From positions 1 to 5,783 of the forward strand of contig CAMPHJ010000088.1 in the NCBI GenBank assembly GCA_946885845.1: 5,783 nt of DNA. Direction: 5' to 3'. The notes below the pieces were generated by a model. The model saw only the letters and a list, made by a program, of their open reading frames with translations, did not search any database and was not told where the DNA came from. Positions 1 through 5,783 of this stretch are shown piece after piece; position 1 is the stretch's first letter; each line of letters opens with the position of its first letter. Position numbers and translations under genes: made by a program. This DNA comes from an uncultured Sphingobium sp. GTDB taxonomy: Bacteria; Pseudomonadota; Alphaproteobacteria; Sphingomonadales; Sphingomonadaceae.

Positions 1-789
1 GCGCTGGAGCAATATCTGATCGACAACGGCGTCGAATCGATGGCGCTGGAAACGACCGAGGGCCGCCGCTCCGGCGAAGATTTGCGCCACCTGATCGAAC
101 ATGGCCGCCGCATCCGCGCGGTGATGCGTTACGTGCCACGCCGCTATGATCCGGCGATCATCGAAGCGCTGGCCGTCAATGGCGCACTCGACCCCGAACT
201 TGGCAATGACGCGCAGGCGGAACGCCTGACCGAAACGGTCAAGTGGATGGGCACGCAGGATGAGGAAGGGCGCTGGAGCGGTCGGATCGCCGAAGAAGGC
301 GGATTCCATTTCGAACGGCTGTGGCGTGGCGTCACCGATCATCACATGATCGAGCATGGCTTCATCGGATCGGCGGAAGCGCGCAAGTTGCACAGTATCG
401 CAGCGGAAGAAGCGGGCAGTTACCGCACGCCCAGCCGACTGGTGACCGCCAAGTCGGCGCAGGCCGCTGACGAGGCTGGCGACGACGAACTGCCCGTCGC
501 GACCAAGGGATCGACGCTGGTCACCCGTCCGAGCGAATTGCTGGAGGCGGTGCTGACCGCAGGGCGTAAGGGCCTGGCGATCCAGCGCTACAAGGGTCTG
601 GGCGAAATGAACGCCGAACAGCTGTGGGAAACCACGCTGGACCCCGACAACCGATCCATGCTGCGGGTGGAGGTCGAACAGGCTGATGTCGCCGACGAAA
701 TCTTCACGCGCCTGATGGGCGATGTGGTCGAACCTCGGCGCGAGTTCATTCAGGACAACGCCCTGAACGTCGCCAATCTGGACGTATGA
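1..789 (+). CDS. gyrB: DNA gyrase subunit B, C-terminal part (5' end outside window)
   Basis: This is the last 262 codons of the ATPase subunit of DNA gyrase, the cytoplasmic A2B2 type II topoisomerase that adds negative supercoils using ATP. The reading frame is open from base 1 and ends at TGA 787-789. The clearest signature is [18 protein letters not shown] (from local residue 195), followed by [20 protein letters not shown] and [13 protein letters not shown], closely matching the end of Escherichia coli GyrB, which also ends in AN-[IL]-D-[IV]. Local residues about 20-170 correspond to the insert found in Gram-negative GyrB within the TOPRIM/tail region, including a helix-rich stretch ([15 protein letters not shown]) and [18 protein letters not shown]. 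The ATPase domain, transducer and the TOPRIM acidic residues lie upstream of the window. The stop codon overlaps the start of the next gene. Identification is secure; no defect is seen in the visible part. Confidence 0.97.
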   Translation, partial: ALEQYLIDNGVESMALETTEGRRSGEDLRHLIEHGRRIRAVMRYVPRRYDPAIIEALAVNGALDPELGNDAQAERLTETVKWMGTQDEEGRWSGRIAEEGGFHFERLWRGVTDHHMIEHGFIGSAEARKLHSIAAEEAGSYRTPSRLVTAKSAQAADEAGDDELPVATKGSTLVTRPSELLEAVLTAGRKGLAIQRYKGLGEMNAEQLWETTLDPDNRSMLRVEVEQADVADEIFTRLMGDVVEPRREFIQDNALNVANLDV

Positions 790-1337
790 TCCTGGCGTCC
801 CCCTCGCGCCTCGCCAGTGATGGCGGCATCAGGGGGGCGGCCATCCTTGCCATGCTGTTGCTGACCGCGTGCGGTTCCGAACCCGCACAAGTCGATGTCG
901 TGCGCGAGGATAATTCCAGCGCGCCGGTGGCCAGCGCCCCTATTGTGAACCAGACTGTTGGCAATGAGCAGCAGCAGCGGGCCGAAACGGCGCAGGGCGA
1001 TGGAAAGACCGTCCCTGCCCCTGATCCCAAAGCGCCGCAGCCGGAACGCTATCGTGCGCTGGGCACCGAGCCTTTCTGGGCCGTGACGGTGAAGGGAACG
1101 ACCGCGATTCTGGAAAGGCCGGACAAGCAGCCGGCCTCCTTCGCCGTTTCGCGGACCGATGAGGGTCGCTCTCTCCGCTTTCAGGGCAACGGGTTCACCA
1201 TGACGATGACGGACGGACCGTGCAGCGATGGGATGAGCGACGCCATTTGGTCCGATCAGGTATCAGTCGCATTTGGCGAAGGAACGCTGAAGGGCTGCGG
1301 CGGTGATCGGCAGGACCCCGACGACGCCCAGTTCTAA
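786..1337 (+). CDS. Predicted outer-membrane lipoprotein of the COG3650-like family
   Basis: This encodes a 183-residue secreted lipoprotein of unknown function. The N-terminus has a short basic region (R8, R16), a hydrophobic core at about 17-26 and a lipobox LTAC with the lipidated cysteine at 29. Gly30 follows it instead of Asp, which by the usual enterobacterial sorting rule points to the outer membrane. Residues 31-88 form a low-complexity Pro/Gln/Ala/acidic linker. The folded domain starts at [14 protein letters not shown] (89-102) and contains C146 in CSDGMSD and C171 in KGCGG, a cysteine pair that could form a periplasmic disulfide. The aromatic GxEPFW motif plus CxDGMSD and GCG recall the uncharacterised lipoproteins grouped with HslJ/META-like domains (COG3650); this assignment is from memory of the motifs. 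The start overlaps the gyrB stop (ATGA) and has no clear Shine-Dalgarno sequence, so translation is probably coupled to gyrB. The 3' end overlaps the convergent helicase gene by 4 bases. Confidence 0.85.
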   Translation: MILASPSRLASDGGIRGAAILAMLLLTACGSEPAQVDVVREDNSSAPVASAPIVNQTVGNEQQQRAETAQGDGKTVPAPDPKAPQPERYRALGTEPFWAVTVKGTTAILERPDKQPASFAVSRTDEGRSLRFQGNGFTMTMTDGPCSDGMSDAIWSDQVSVAFGEGTLKGCGGDRQDPDDAQF

Positions 1338-3745
1338 TCCGGGCGCATAGCCTGCGCGATCAGTGCTTCCGCTTCAATCAGCAACGCATCCTCGGCAGCG
1401 GCCTGCGCCACCTGTTCCCGGCCGATGATGATGAGGACCGGGACAGCAAGCGGACTTACCCTGTCCAACGCGACATGCAGCATGGTTTCACTGGCCCGGT
1501 CGATCAGGTCGCCCAGCCGTCCCACATCGGTCATCCGCGCCCGCGCATCGGCCCAGGCGGCCTTTAGCAGCATATGTCCGGGCTCATATTTGCGCAGCAC
1601 GTCATAGATGAGGTCGGTCGAAAAAGTGACCTGCCGCCCCGTCTTGCGCTTGCCGGGATGTTGCCGCTCGATCAGGCCGGATATCACCGCGACATCGCGG
1701 AAAGCTCGCTTCAGCAGGCTGGACTGTTCGACCCAGTCGATGAACTCATGGTCCAATATGTCGGCGGAAAACAGGCTTTGCGGGTCGGTGACCGGCTTCA
1801 TCCCATAGATGGCAAGCGCATAGTCATTCGAAACGAAGCCCAGCGGCATCAGTCCCTGGGCATCCATGCGGCGGGTCAGCAGCATGCCGAGCGACTGGTG
1901 CGCATTCCAGCCTTCGAAACTGTAGCAGACCAGATAATGCCGCCCTTCATGGGGAAATGTTTCGACCAGCAATTGCCCCGGTTGTGGCAGCGCCGAACGA
2001 TATTTCTGCATTTCCAGCCATTCGCGGACATCTTCGGGGAAACGATGCCATTCTTCCGGTTCAGCGAGGAAATGCCGGACCCGGTCGGCCAGCCGCGTCG
2101 ACATGGCCATGCGCGTGCCGCCCCAACTGGGGATGCGCGCCTGTTTGGCGGTAGCGCGGACGACCAGGTCGGTCAGTTCGATCCGCACCACTTCCAGCGC
2201 CATGCCCGAAAAGAAGAAGCTGTCGCCCTGCCGCAGCGTCGCGGCAAAGCTCTCCTCCACGGTGCCGAGCTTGCGACCGTTTGCAAAGCGCACATTCAGC
2301 GCAGGCTGGTCGACGATAATCCCTGCATTCAGCCGATGCTGCTGGACGAATCGCGGGTGAGACACGCGCCACGTCCCATCATCTTCCTGGGTCAGCCGCT
2401 TGAACCGGTCATAGGCGCGCAGGGCATAGCCGCCCCCCTCAATGAAGTGCAGGACATTGACGAAGGCGTCATCCGTCAGCGCACTATAGGGCGTGGAAGA
2501 CCGGATTTCGCGAAGCAGATCCTCCGGTCGAAAGGGCGCGGCGCAAGCCAGCCCCATCACATGCTGGGCCAACACATCCAGGCTGCCCGCGCGGAAATCA
2601 TCGGCGTCCCTCTCCCCTTCCTCCACCGCGTCCAGCGCCGCCCGCGCCTCCAGATATTCAAAGCGGTTGCCCGGAATCAGGATCGCCTCGCTCGACATGT
2701 CGAGCCGGTGATTGGCGCGGCCGATCCGCTGGAGCAGGCGCGAGCTGCCTTTGGGCGCGCCCATCTGGATGACGCAATCCACATTGCCCCAGTCCACGCC
2801 CAGGTCGAGGGAGGCAGTGGCGACCAGCCCGCGCAGCTTGCCCGCGGCCATGGCGCTTTCCACCTTGCGTCGCGCATCGATGGAAAGGCTGCCATGATGA
2901 ATCGCGATCGGCAGGTTAGCTTCATTGGCGGACCAGAGTTCCTGAAAGATCAGTTCGGCAAGCCCGCGAGTGTTGCAGAATATCAGGGTGGTCGCGCGCC
3001 GCTCAATTTCGACCATCACCTGCTTTGCCGCATATTTGCCGGAGTGCCCCGACCAGGGGATTCGCCCTTCCGGGATCAGGATTGCGACATTGGGATCGGC
3101 GCCAGCTTCGCCCATGACCGGCGTGACGGTGTTGATGTCGCCGTCGGGCGCGAGCCAGGCGCGATAGGCATCGACATCCGCGACGGTGGCGGACAGCGCC
3201 ACGCGCCGGAGCCCCGGATTGATCGCCTGCAGGCGGGACAGCGACAGGTTGAGAAGGTCGCCACGCTTCTGGCTGGCGAAAGCGTGAACTTCGTCAATGA
3301 TGATCGTTTTCAAGCCTGAGAACAGCAGAAAGCTGTCGGGATAGCTGAGCAACAGCGACAGCGATTCAGGCGTCGTCAGCAATATCTGCGGCGGTCGCGC
3401 GCGTTGTCGCGCTTTCCTGTCGGATGGGGTATCCCCCGTCCGGGTTTCCACCTGAATCGGCAGCCCCATTTCCTCAATCGGGGTCAACAGATTACGGCGC
3501 ACATCGACGGCCAGCGCCTTGAGCGGCGAGACATAGAGGGTGTGAAGCCCATCAACCGGCGCGTCGATCAGGTCGGCTATGGTCGGCAGGAATCCCGCCA
3601 GCGTCTTGCCCGCCCCAGTGGGCGCGACCAGCAACGCATGATCGCCAGCGCGTGCTGCGGCGAGCATATCGATCTGATGGCGGCGCGGAGTCCAGCCGCG
3701 GGAGGCGAACCAATGCTCCAGCGGCAAGGGCAGGCTAGAAGTCAT
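1334..3745 (-). CDS. Lhr-like DEXH-box DNA helicase, ligase-associated type
   Basis: This complete 803-residue superfamily 2 helicase belongs to the bacterial Lhr-core group, ATP-driven 3'-to-5' single-strand DNA translocases linked to DNA repair. All helicase motifs are visible: RRHQ (21-24), Walker A APTGAGKT (41-48), Ia SPLKALA (73-79), Ib TTPESL (124-129), II DEVH (151-154), III SAT (185-187), IV LIFCNT (254-259), V TASLDLGVDWG (310-320) and VI QRIGRANHR (339-347). A winged-helix region (about 380-500) and the Lhr-specific C-terminal domain follow, with WGGTRMAMS (541-549), LLVETFPHEGRHYLV (592-606) and AHQSLGMLLTRR (615-626). Length and these motifs match the family named ligase-associated DNA damage response DEXH box helicase, which is shorter than the roughly 1500-residue mycobacterial Lhr. 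ATG at 3743-3745 is the first canonical start after an in-frame stop; no strong ribosome binding site precedes it. The usual ligase, exonuclease and phosphoesterase partners are not adjacent. Intact, with no missing catalytic residue. Confidence 0.95.
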   Translation of the reverse strand: MTSSLPLPLEHWFASRGWTPRRHQIDMLAAARAGDHALLVAPTGAGKTLAGFLPTIADLIDAPVDGLHTLYVSPLKALAVDVRRNLLTPIEEMGLPIQVETRTGDTPSDRKARQRARPPQILLTTPESLSLLLSYPDSFLLFSGLKTIIIDEVHAFASQKRGDLLNLSLSRLQAINPGLRRVALSATVADVDAYRAWLAPDGDINTVTPVMGEAGADPNVAILIPEGRIPWSGHSGKYAAKQVMVEIERRATTLIFCNTRGLAELIFQELWSANEANLPIAIHHGSLSIDARRKVESAMAAGKLRGLVATASLDLGVDWGNVDCVIQMGAPKGSSRLLQRIGRANHRLDMSSEAILIPGNRFEYLEARAALDAVEEGERDADDFRAGSLDVLAQHVMGLACAAPFRPEDLLREIRSSTPYSALTDDAFVNVLHFIEGGGYALRAYDRFKRLTQEDDGTWRVSHPRFVQQHRLNAGIIVDQPALNVRFANGRKLGTVEESFAATLRQGDSFFFSGMALEVVRIELTDLVVRATAKQARIPSWGGTRMAMSTRLADRVRHFLAEPEEWHRFPEDVREWLEMQKYRSALPQPGQLLVETFPHEGRHYLVCYSFEGWNAHQSLGMLLTRRMDAQGLMPLGFVSNDYALAIYGMKPVTDPQSLFSADILDHEFIDWVEQSSLLKRAFRDVAVISGLIERQHPGKRKTGRQVTFSTDLIYDVLRKYEPGHMLLKAAWADARARMTDVGRLGDLIDRASETMLHVALDRVSPLAVPVLIIIGREQVAQAAAEDALLIEAEALIAQAMRPD

Positions 3746-3790
3746 GGCCAGGATGTAGGGCGGCGAAGCGCGGCTGTCATCGTCGGCCCG

Positions 3791-3819
3791 ATTATCCTTT
3801 GGTAATATAAGTTTGTCTC
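3791..3819 (-). promoter_or_regulatory. Predicted sigma-70-type promoter for the helicase gene
   Basis: Read on the minus strand, GAGACA (3814-3819; 4 of 6 matches to TTGACA) is separated by 17 bases from GATAAT (3791-3796; 5 of 6 matches to TATAAT). It lies in the only AT-rich patch of the divergent intergenic region. Transcription would begin near 3784, giving a leader of about 39 bases before the ATG at 3745. The match is by eye only. Alphaproteobacterial promoters often diverge from the E. coli consensus, so this is a candidate only. Confidence 0.4.
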
Positions 3820-3875
3820 AGCGGAATAAAGTCACCGCGCCTCTGGCCCCTCGCCCGTCCGAAGCGTTACACTTG

Positions 3876-3902
3876 CGGGGTGCAGGCGCAGCCGACGCCC
3901 CG
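3876..3902 (+). promoter_or_regulatory. Stem-loop in the leader of the cystathionine gamma-synthase family gene
   Basis: CGGGGTG (3876-3882) can pair with CGCCCCG (3896-3902) to form a 7-base-pair, GC-rich stem with one G-U pair and a 13-base loop. It ends 9 bases before the Shine-Dalgarno sequence of the downstream gene. No T-run follows it, so it is not a classical intrinsic terminator. A possible competing pairing uses CCCC (3847-3850) and GC (3853-3854) with GCGGGG (3875-3880), which would exclude the stem. Sulfur amino acid genes of alphaproteobacteria often carry SAM or SAH riboswitches, but I could not recognise the conserved core of SAM-II, SAM/SAH or SAH classes here. The hairpin is real as base complementarity; a regulatory role is inference. 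Confidence 0.35.
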
Positions 3903-3911
3903 AAAGATCGC

Positions 3912-3916
3912 AGGAG
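3912..3916 (+). promoter_or_regulatory. Ribosome binding site that decides the start at 3923
   Basis: AGGAG sits 6 bases upstream of ATG 3923-3925, an almost ideal Shine-Dalgarno placement. The next in-frame ATG (codon 26, at 3998) has no such sequence upstream. This supports the longer protein with its polar N-terminal extension. Confidence 0.8.
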
Positions 3917-3922
3917 AAACAG

Positions 3923-5248
3923 ATGACCGGCGAAACCGAAGCCGACCTGACCGGCGCAGAGCCAACCCGCAACCGGCGTCGGCCCAAACAGTCGATCATG
4001 GAGATTGACGGTCGCAAGCTGAAACCCGCAACATTGATGATGGGCCATGGCTATGATCCCAGCCTGTCTGAAGGATCGCTGAAGCCGCCGATATTCCTCA
4101 CATCCACCTTTGCCTTTGAAAGCGCGGCGGCGGGCAAGCGGCATTTCGAAGGCGTGACGGGCATCCGTCCGGGGGGCGCGGAAGGGTTGGTCTACTCACG
4201 CTTCAACGGCCCCAACCAGGAAATCGCCGAAGACCGGCTGGCGATATGGGAGGAGGCAGAGGACGCGCTGCTCTTTTCCAGCGGCATGTCGGCAATCGCG
4301 ACCACCCTTTTGGCGCTCGTTCAGCCGGGTGACGTGATCGTCCATTCCGCGCCCCTCTACGCGGCGACCGAATCGCTGATCGGGCGGACGTTGGGCAAGT
4401 TCGGGGTGCAATGGCTGGATTTCCCCGCCGCCGCGACCGGGGATGAGATTGGCGAGGTGATGGCACAGGCGAAGGCGCTTGGCCGGGTCGCCCTTATCTA
4501 TCTGGAAAGCCCGGCTAATCCGACCAACGTTCTGGTCGACCTGGATGCTGTCGTCGCGCTGCGCGACCAGATGTTCAGCAGCGAAGCGCATGTGCCGCCG
4601 ATCGCAATCGACAACACATTCCTGGGGCCGCTGTGGCACCATCCGATTGCGCATGGGGCTGACCTGGTCATCTACAGCCTTACCAAATATGCAGGCGGGC
4701 ATAGCGACCTGGTCGCGGGCGGCGTGCTGGGGTCCAACACGCTCATCAACGGCATCCGCATGATGCGCAACACGATCGGTACGATATTGGACCCGCACAG
4801 CGCTTGGATGCTGCTGCGCAGCCTGGAGACGCTGGAACTGCGGATGAGCCGGGCGGGAGAAAATGCCGCAAAGGTCTGCGCATGGCTCAAGGACCAGCCG
4901 CAGGTCGAAAAGGTTGGCTATCTTGGCTTCCCGGACAATGACCGGCAGGCCGATGTCTATCGGCGTCATTGCACCGGCGCGGGATCAACCTTCTCGCTTT
5001 ATCTGAAGGGCGGGGAAGCCGAAGCCTTTGCCTTTCTCGACGCGCTGAAGATCGCAAAGCTGGCGGTCAGCCTGGGCGGGACCGAAACGCTGGCGAGCCA
5101 TCCGGCGGCGATGACCCATTTGTCAGTGCCCACAGAGCGCAAGAAGGCGCTGGCGATCAGCGACAATATGGTGCGCATCTCCATTGGCTGCGAGGATGCG
5201 GACGATCTGATCGCCGATTTTTCCCAAGCGCTGCGGGCGATTGGGTGA
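3923..5248 (+). CDS. Cystathionine gamma-synthase family PLP-dependent enzyme
   Basis: This complete 441-residue cytoplasmic enzyme belongs to the Cys/Met metabolism PLP-dependent family (fold type I), which includes cystathionine gamma-synthase, cystathionine beta-lyase, methionine gamma-lyase and O-acetylhomoserine sulfhydrylase. The cofactor lysine is K255 in SLTKYAGGHSD. Other expected residues are visible: Y91 and R93 (YSR, phosphate contact from the neighbouring subunit), the SGM phosphate loop (120-122), Y146 stacking on the ring, D230 in AIDNTF, S252/T254, and R418 (MVRISIG), expected to bind the substrate carboxylate. An N-terminal extension of about 35 polar, Arg-rich residues and an insertion at about 78-90 (TGIRPGGAEGL) set it apart from the shorter classical members. 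The position equivalent to the specificity cysteine of methionine gamma-lyase is Ala148 (PLYAAT), so that activity is not supported. Exact reaction cannot be assigned; a role in methionine/cysteine metabolism is likely. It is a single gene between a divergent helicase and a convergent phosphatase. Confidence 0.93.
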   Translation: MTGETEADLTGAEPTRNRRRPKQSIMEIDGRKLKPATLMMGHGYDPSLSEGSLKPPIFLTSTFAFESAAAGKRHFEGVTGIRPGGAEGLVYSRFNGPNQEIAEDRLAIWEEAEDALLFSSGMSAIATTLLALVQPGDVIVHSAPLYAATESLIGRTLGKFGVQWLDFPAAATGDEIGEVMAQAKALGRVALIYLESPANPTNVLVDLDAVVALRDQMFSSEAHVPPIAIDNTFLGPLWHHPIAHGADLVIYSLTKYAGGHSDLVAGGVLGSNTLINGIRMMRNTIGTILDPHSAWMLLRSLETLELRMSRAGENAAKVCAWLKDQPQVEKVGYLGFPDNDRQADVYRRHCTGAGSTFSLYLKGGEAEAFAFLDALKIAKLAVSLGGTETLASHPAAMTHLSVPTERKKALAISDNMVRISIGCEDADDLIADFSQALRAIG

Positions 5249-5280
5249 ATGGCGGCCAGACGGCTTGGACCGGACGGGGA

Positions 5281-5783
5281 TCAGTTCCAGTCGACTCGCG
5301 TCCAGCCGCGCTGCGCCGCCAGTTTGGCCAACGGCTTGTGCGGATTGGACGCGAAAGCAATATCCGCAAATTCCAGCATCGGCGCGTCGGACACATGGTC
5401 GGAATAGGCCCGGATGTGCGCCATCGAACGGTCGATCGCCTCCGCCGCCATCCACGCCTTGATCATGCGCAGCTTTCCCGTGTCGTAGCAATTTTCGCCC
5501 GCGATCCTGGCGCGGACATAGCGCAGATCCTGGCTCAAATGATCCGTGGCGATGACGGCGTCAAACCCCAGGCGCCGGGCAATCGGTTCGACATAAAGGC
5601 GATAGGATGCGGTGGCCAGCACCAGCGTGCACCCCGCTGCCTTGTCCCCGGCGATCTGCGCCAGCGCTCCGGCGCGGACATTGGTGGCCACGACCTTGGC
5701 AGCATAGCTTTCGACATGGGGCATCAACCTGGCACGTTCGACATTATAGCCGATCATCAACGCCTGATTGAGTTCCTTCAGAC
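5281..5783 (-). CDS. HAD-IB family phosphatase, C-terminal part (5' end outside window)
   Basis: The frame is open to the right edge and ends at TGA (complement of 5281-5283), giving the last 166 residues of a haloacid dehalogenase superfamily, subfamily IB (phosphoserine phosphatase-like) hydrolase. Motif II is TLVLATAS (local 52-59), with Thr57 or Ser59 as the likely phosphate-binding hydroxyl. Motif III lysine is K103 in CYDTGKLRMI, and motif IV is AYSDHVSDAPML with D128 and D132, expected to hold the magnesium ion. The nucleophile motif I (DxDxT) lies in the missing N-terminal portion, estimated at 50-60 residues from the usual 200-230 residue length of this group. The pattern FDAVIATDHL...IAGENC matches the HAD-IB subgroup often named after SerB but without proven substrate, so phosphoserine phosphatase itself is not claimed. 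TTG and ATG codons near the edge are internal. It converges on the upstream enzyme gene across a 32-base gap. Confidence 0.88.
   Translation of the reverse strand, partial: LKELNQALMIGYNVERARLMPHVESYAAKVVATNVRAGALAQIAGDKAAGCTLVLATASYRLYVEPIARRLGFDAVIATDHLSQDLRYVRARIAGENCYDTGKLRMIKAWMAAEAIDRSMAHIRAYSDHVSDAPMLEFADIAFASNPHKPLAKLAAQRGWTRVDWN

Noticed and set aside
1574..3319. A 581-codon open frame on the + strand, antisense to the helicase gene.
   Set aside because: The minus-strand frame has every helicase motif, while the antisense product shows no recognisable domain. Long antisense open frames are expected opposite GC-rich genes with strong third-position bias.
3404..3805. A 133-codon + strand open frame crossing the helicase start and the intergenic region.
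   Set aside because: Most of it is antisense to the helicase N-terminus including Walker A; it has no recognisable protein motif.
3799..3830. A + strand sigma-70 promoter for the PLP enzyme gene, for example TTGGTA with AATAAA.
   Set aside because: The spacing is about 20 bases and the -10 match is poor. Another option, TACACT at 3868-3873, lacks a usable -35. No + strand promoter could be assigned with confidence.
3836..3922. SAM-II, SAM/SAH or SAH riboswitch in the leader of the sulfur amino acid gene.
   Set aside because: The conserved core sequences I know for these classes were not found; only generic stem complementarity is visible, so no riboswitch class is called.
3818..4144. A 108-codon - strand open frame covering the leader and start of the PLP enzyme gene.
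   Set aside because: It overlaps the well-placed ribosome binding site and N-terminus of a firmly identified gene and shows no domain features.
4196..4969. A 257-codon open frame on the - strand inside the PLP enzyme gene.
   Set aside because: It is the mirror of a well-supported coding frame, has a composition rich in Arg, Gln and His without domain signature, and no ribosome binding site was seen.
5249..5280. Possible bidirectional terminator between the PLP enzyme and the HAD phosphatase.
   Set aside because: Only an imperfect stem GGCCA/TGGACC (5254-5258/5266-5271) with a bulge is present and no T-run on either side, so an intrinsic terminator is not supported.

Overview
The window looks like an ordinary, gene-dense, GC-rich chromosomal segment from an alphaproteobacterium, most likely a sphingomonad (for example Sphingobium, Sphingomonas or Novosphingobium). 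The phylum/class call rests on the overall style of the proteins, mainly the GyrB tail and the SerB-like and cystathionine gamma-synthase-like proteins, and on strongly GC-rich third codon positions. The genus-level guess is inference only. I see no tRNA, rRNA, insertion sequence, CRISPR array, attachment site or phage-like gene.

Layout. Positions 1-789 (+) are the 3' part of gyrB, the essential ATPase subunit of DNA gyrase, cut by the left edge. Its stop overlaps the start of a small lipoprotein gene (786-1337, +) in an ATGA junction, so the two are probably cotranscribed and translationally coupled. The lipoprotein gene meets, tail to tail and with a 4-base overlap, a complete Lhr-like DEXH-box helicase gene of the ligase-associated type (1334-3745, -). 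A 177-base divergent region (3746-3922) follows. It holds a plausible minus-strand promoter for the helicase, a strong stem-loop in the leader of the next gene, and a good ribosome binding site. Then comes a complete PLP-dependent sulfur amino acid enzyme of the cystathionine gamma-synthase family (3923-5248, +). After a 32-base gap there is the 3' part of a HAD-IB phosphatase gene (5281-5783, -), cut by the right edge. There is no gene-free stretch longer than 300 bases.

How the genes fit together. Gyrase and the Lhr-type helicase both act on DNA (supercoiling; repair translocase), but they lie on opposite strands and nothing in the sequence ties them into one pathway. The sulfur amino acid enzyme and the HAD phosphatase appear to be independent single genes. 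The helicase lacks its usual partners (ATP-dependent DNA ligase, exonuclease, metallophosphoesterase) on either side, so it is either an orphan or has been separated from the cluster.

I did not find convincing evidence of a new biological system. The points most worth checking are the orphan Lhr-type helicase, the structured leader and atypical active-site residues of the cystathionine gamma-synthase family enzyme, and the coupling of a surface lipoprotein to gyrB.
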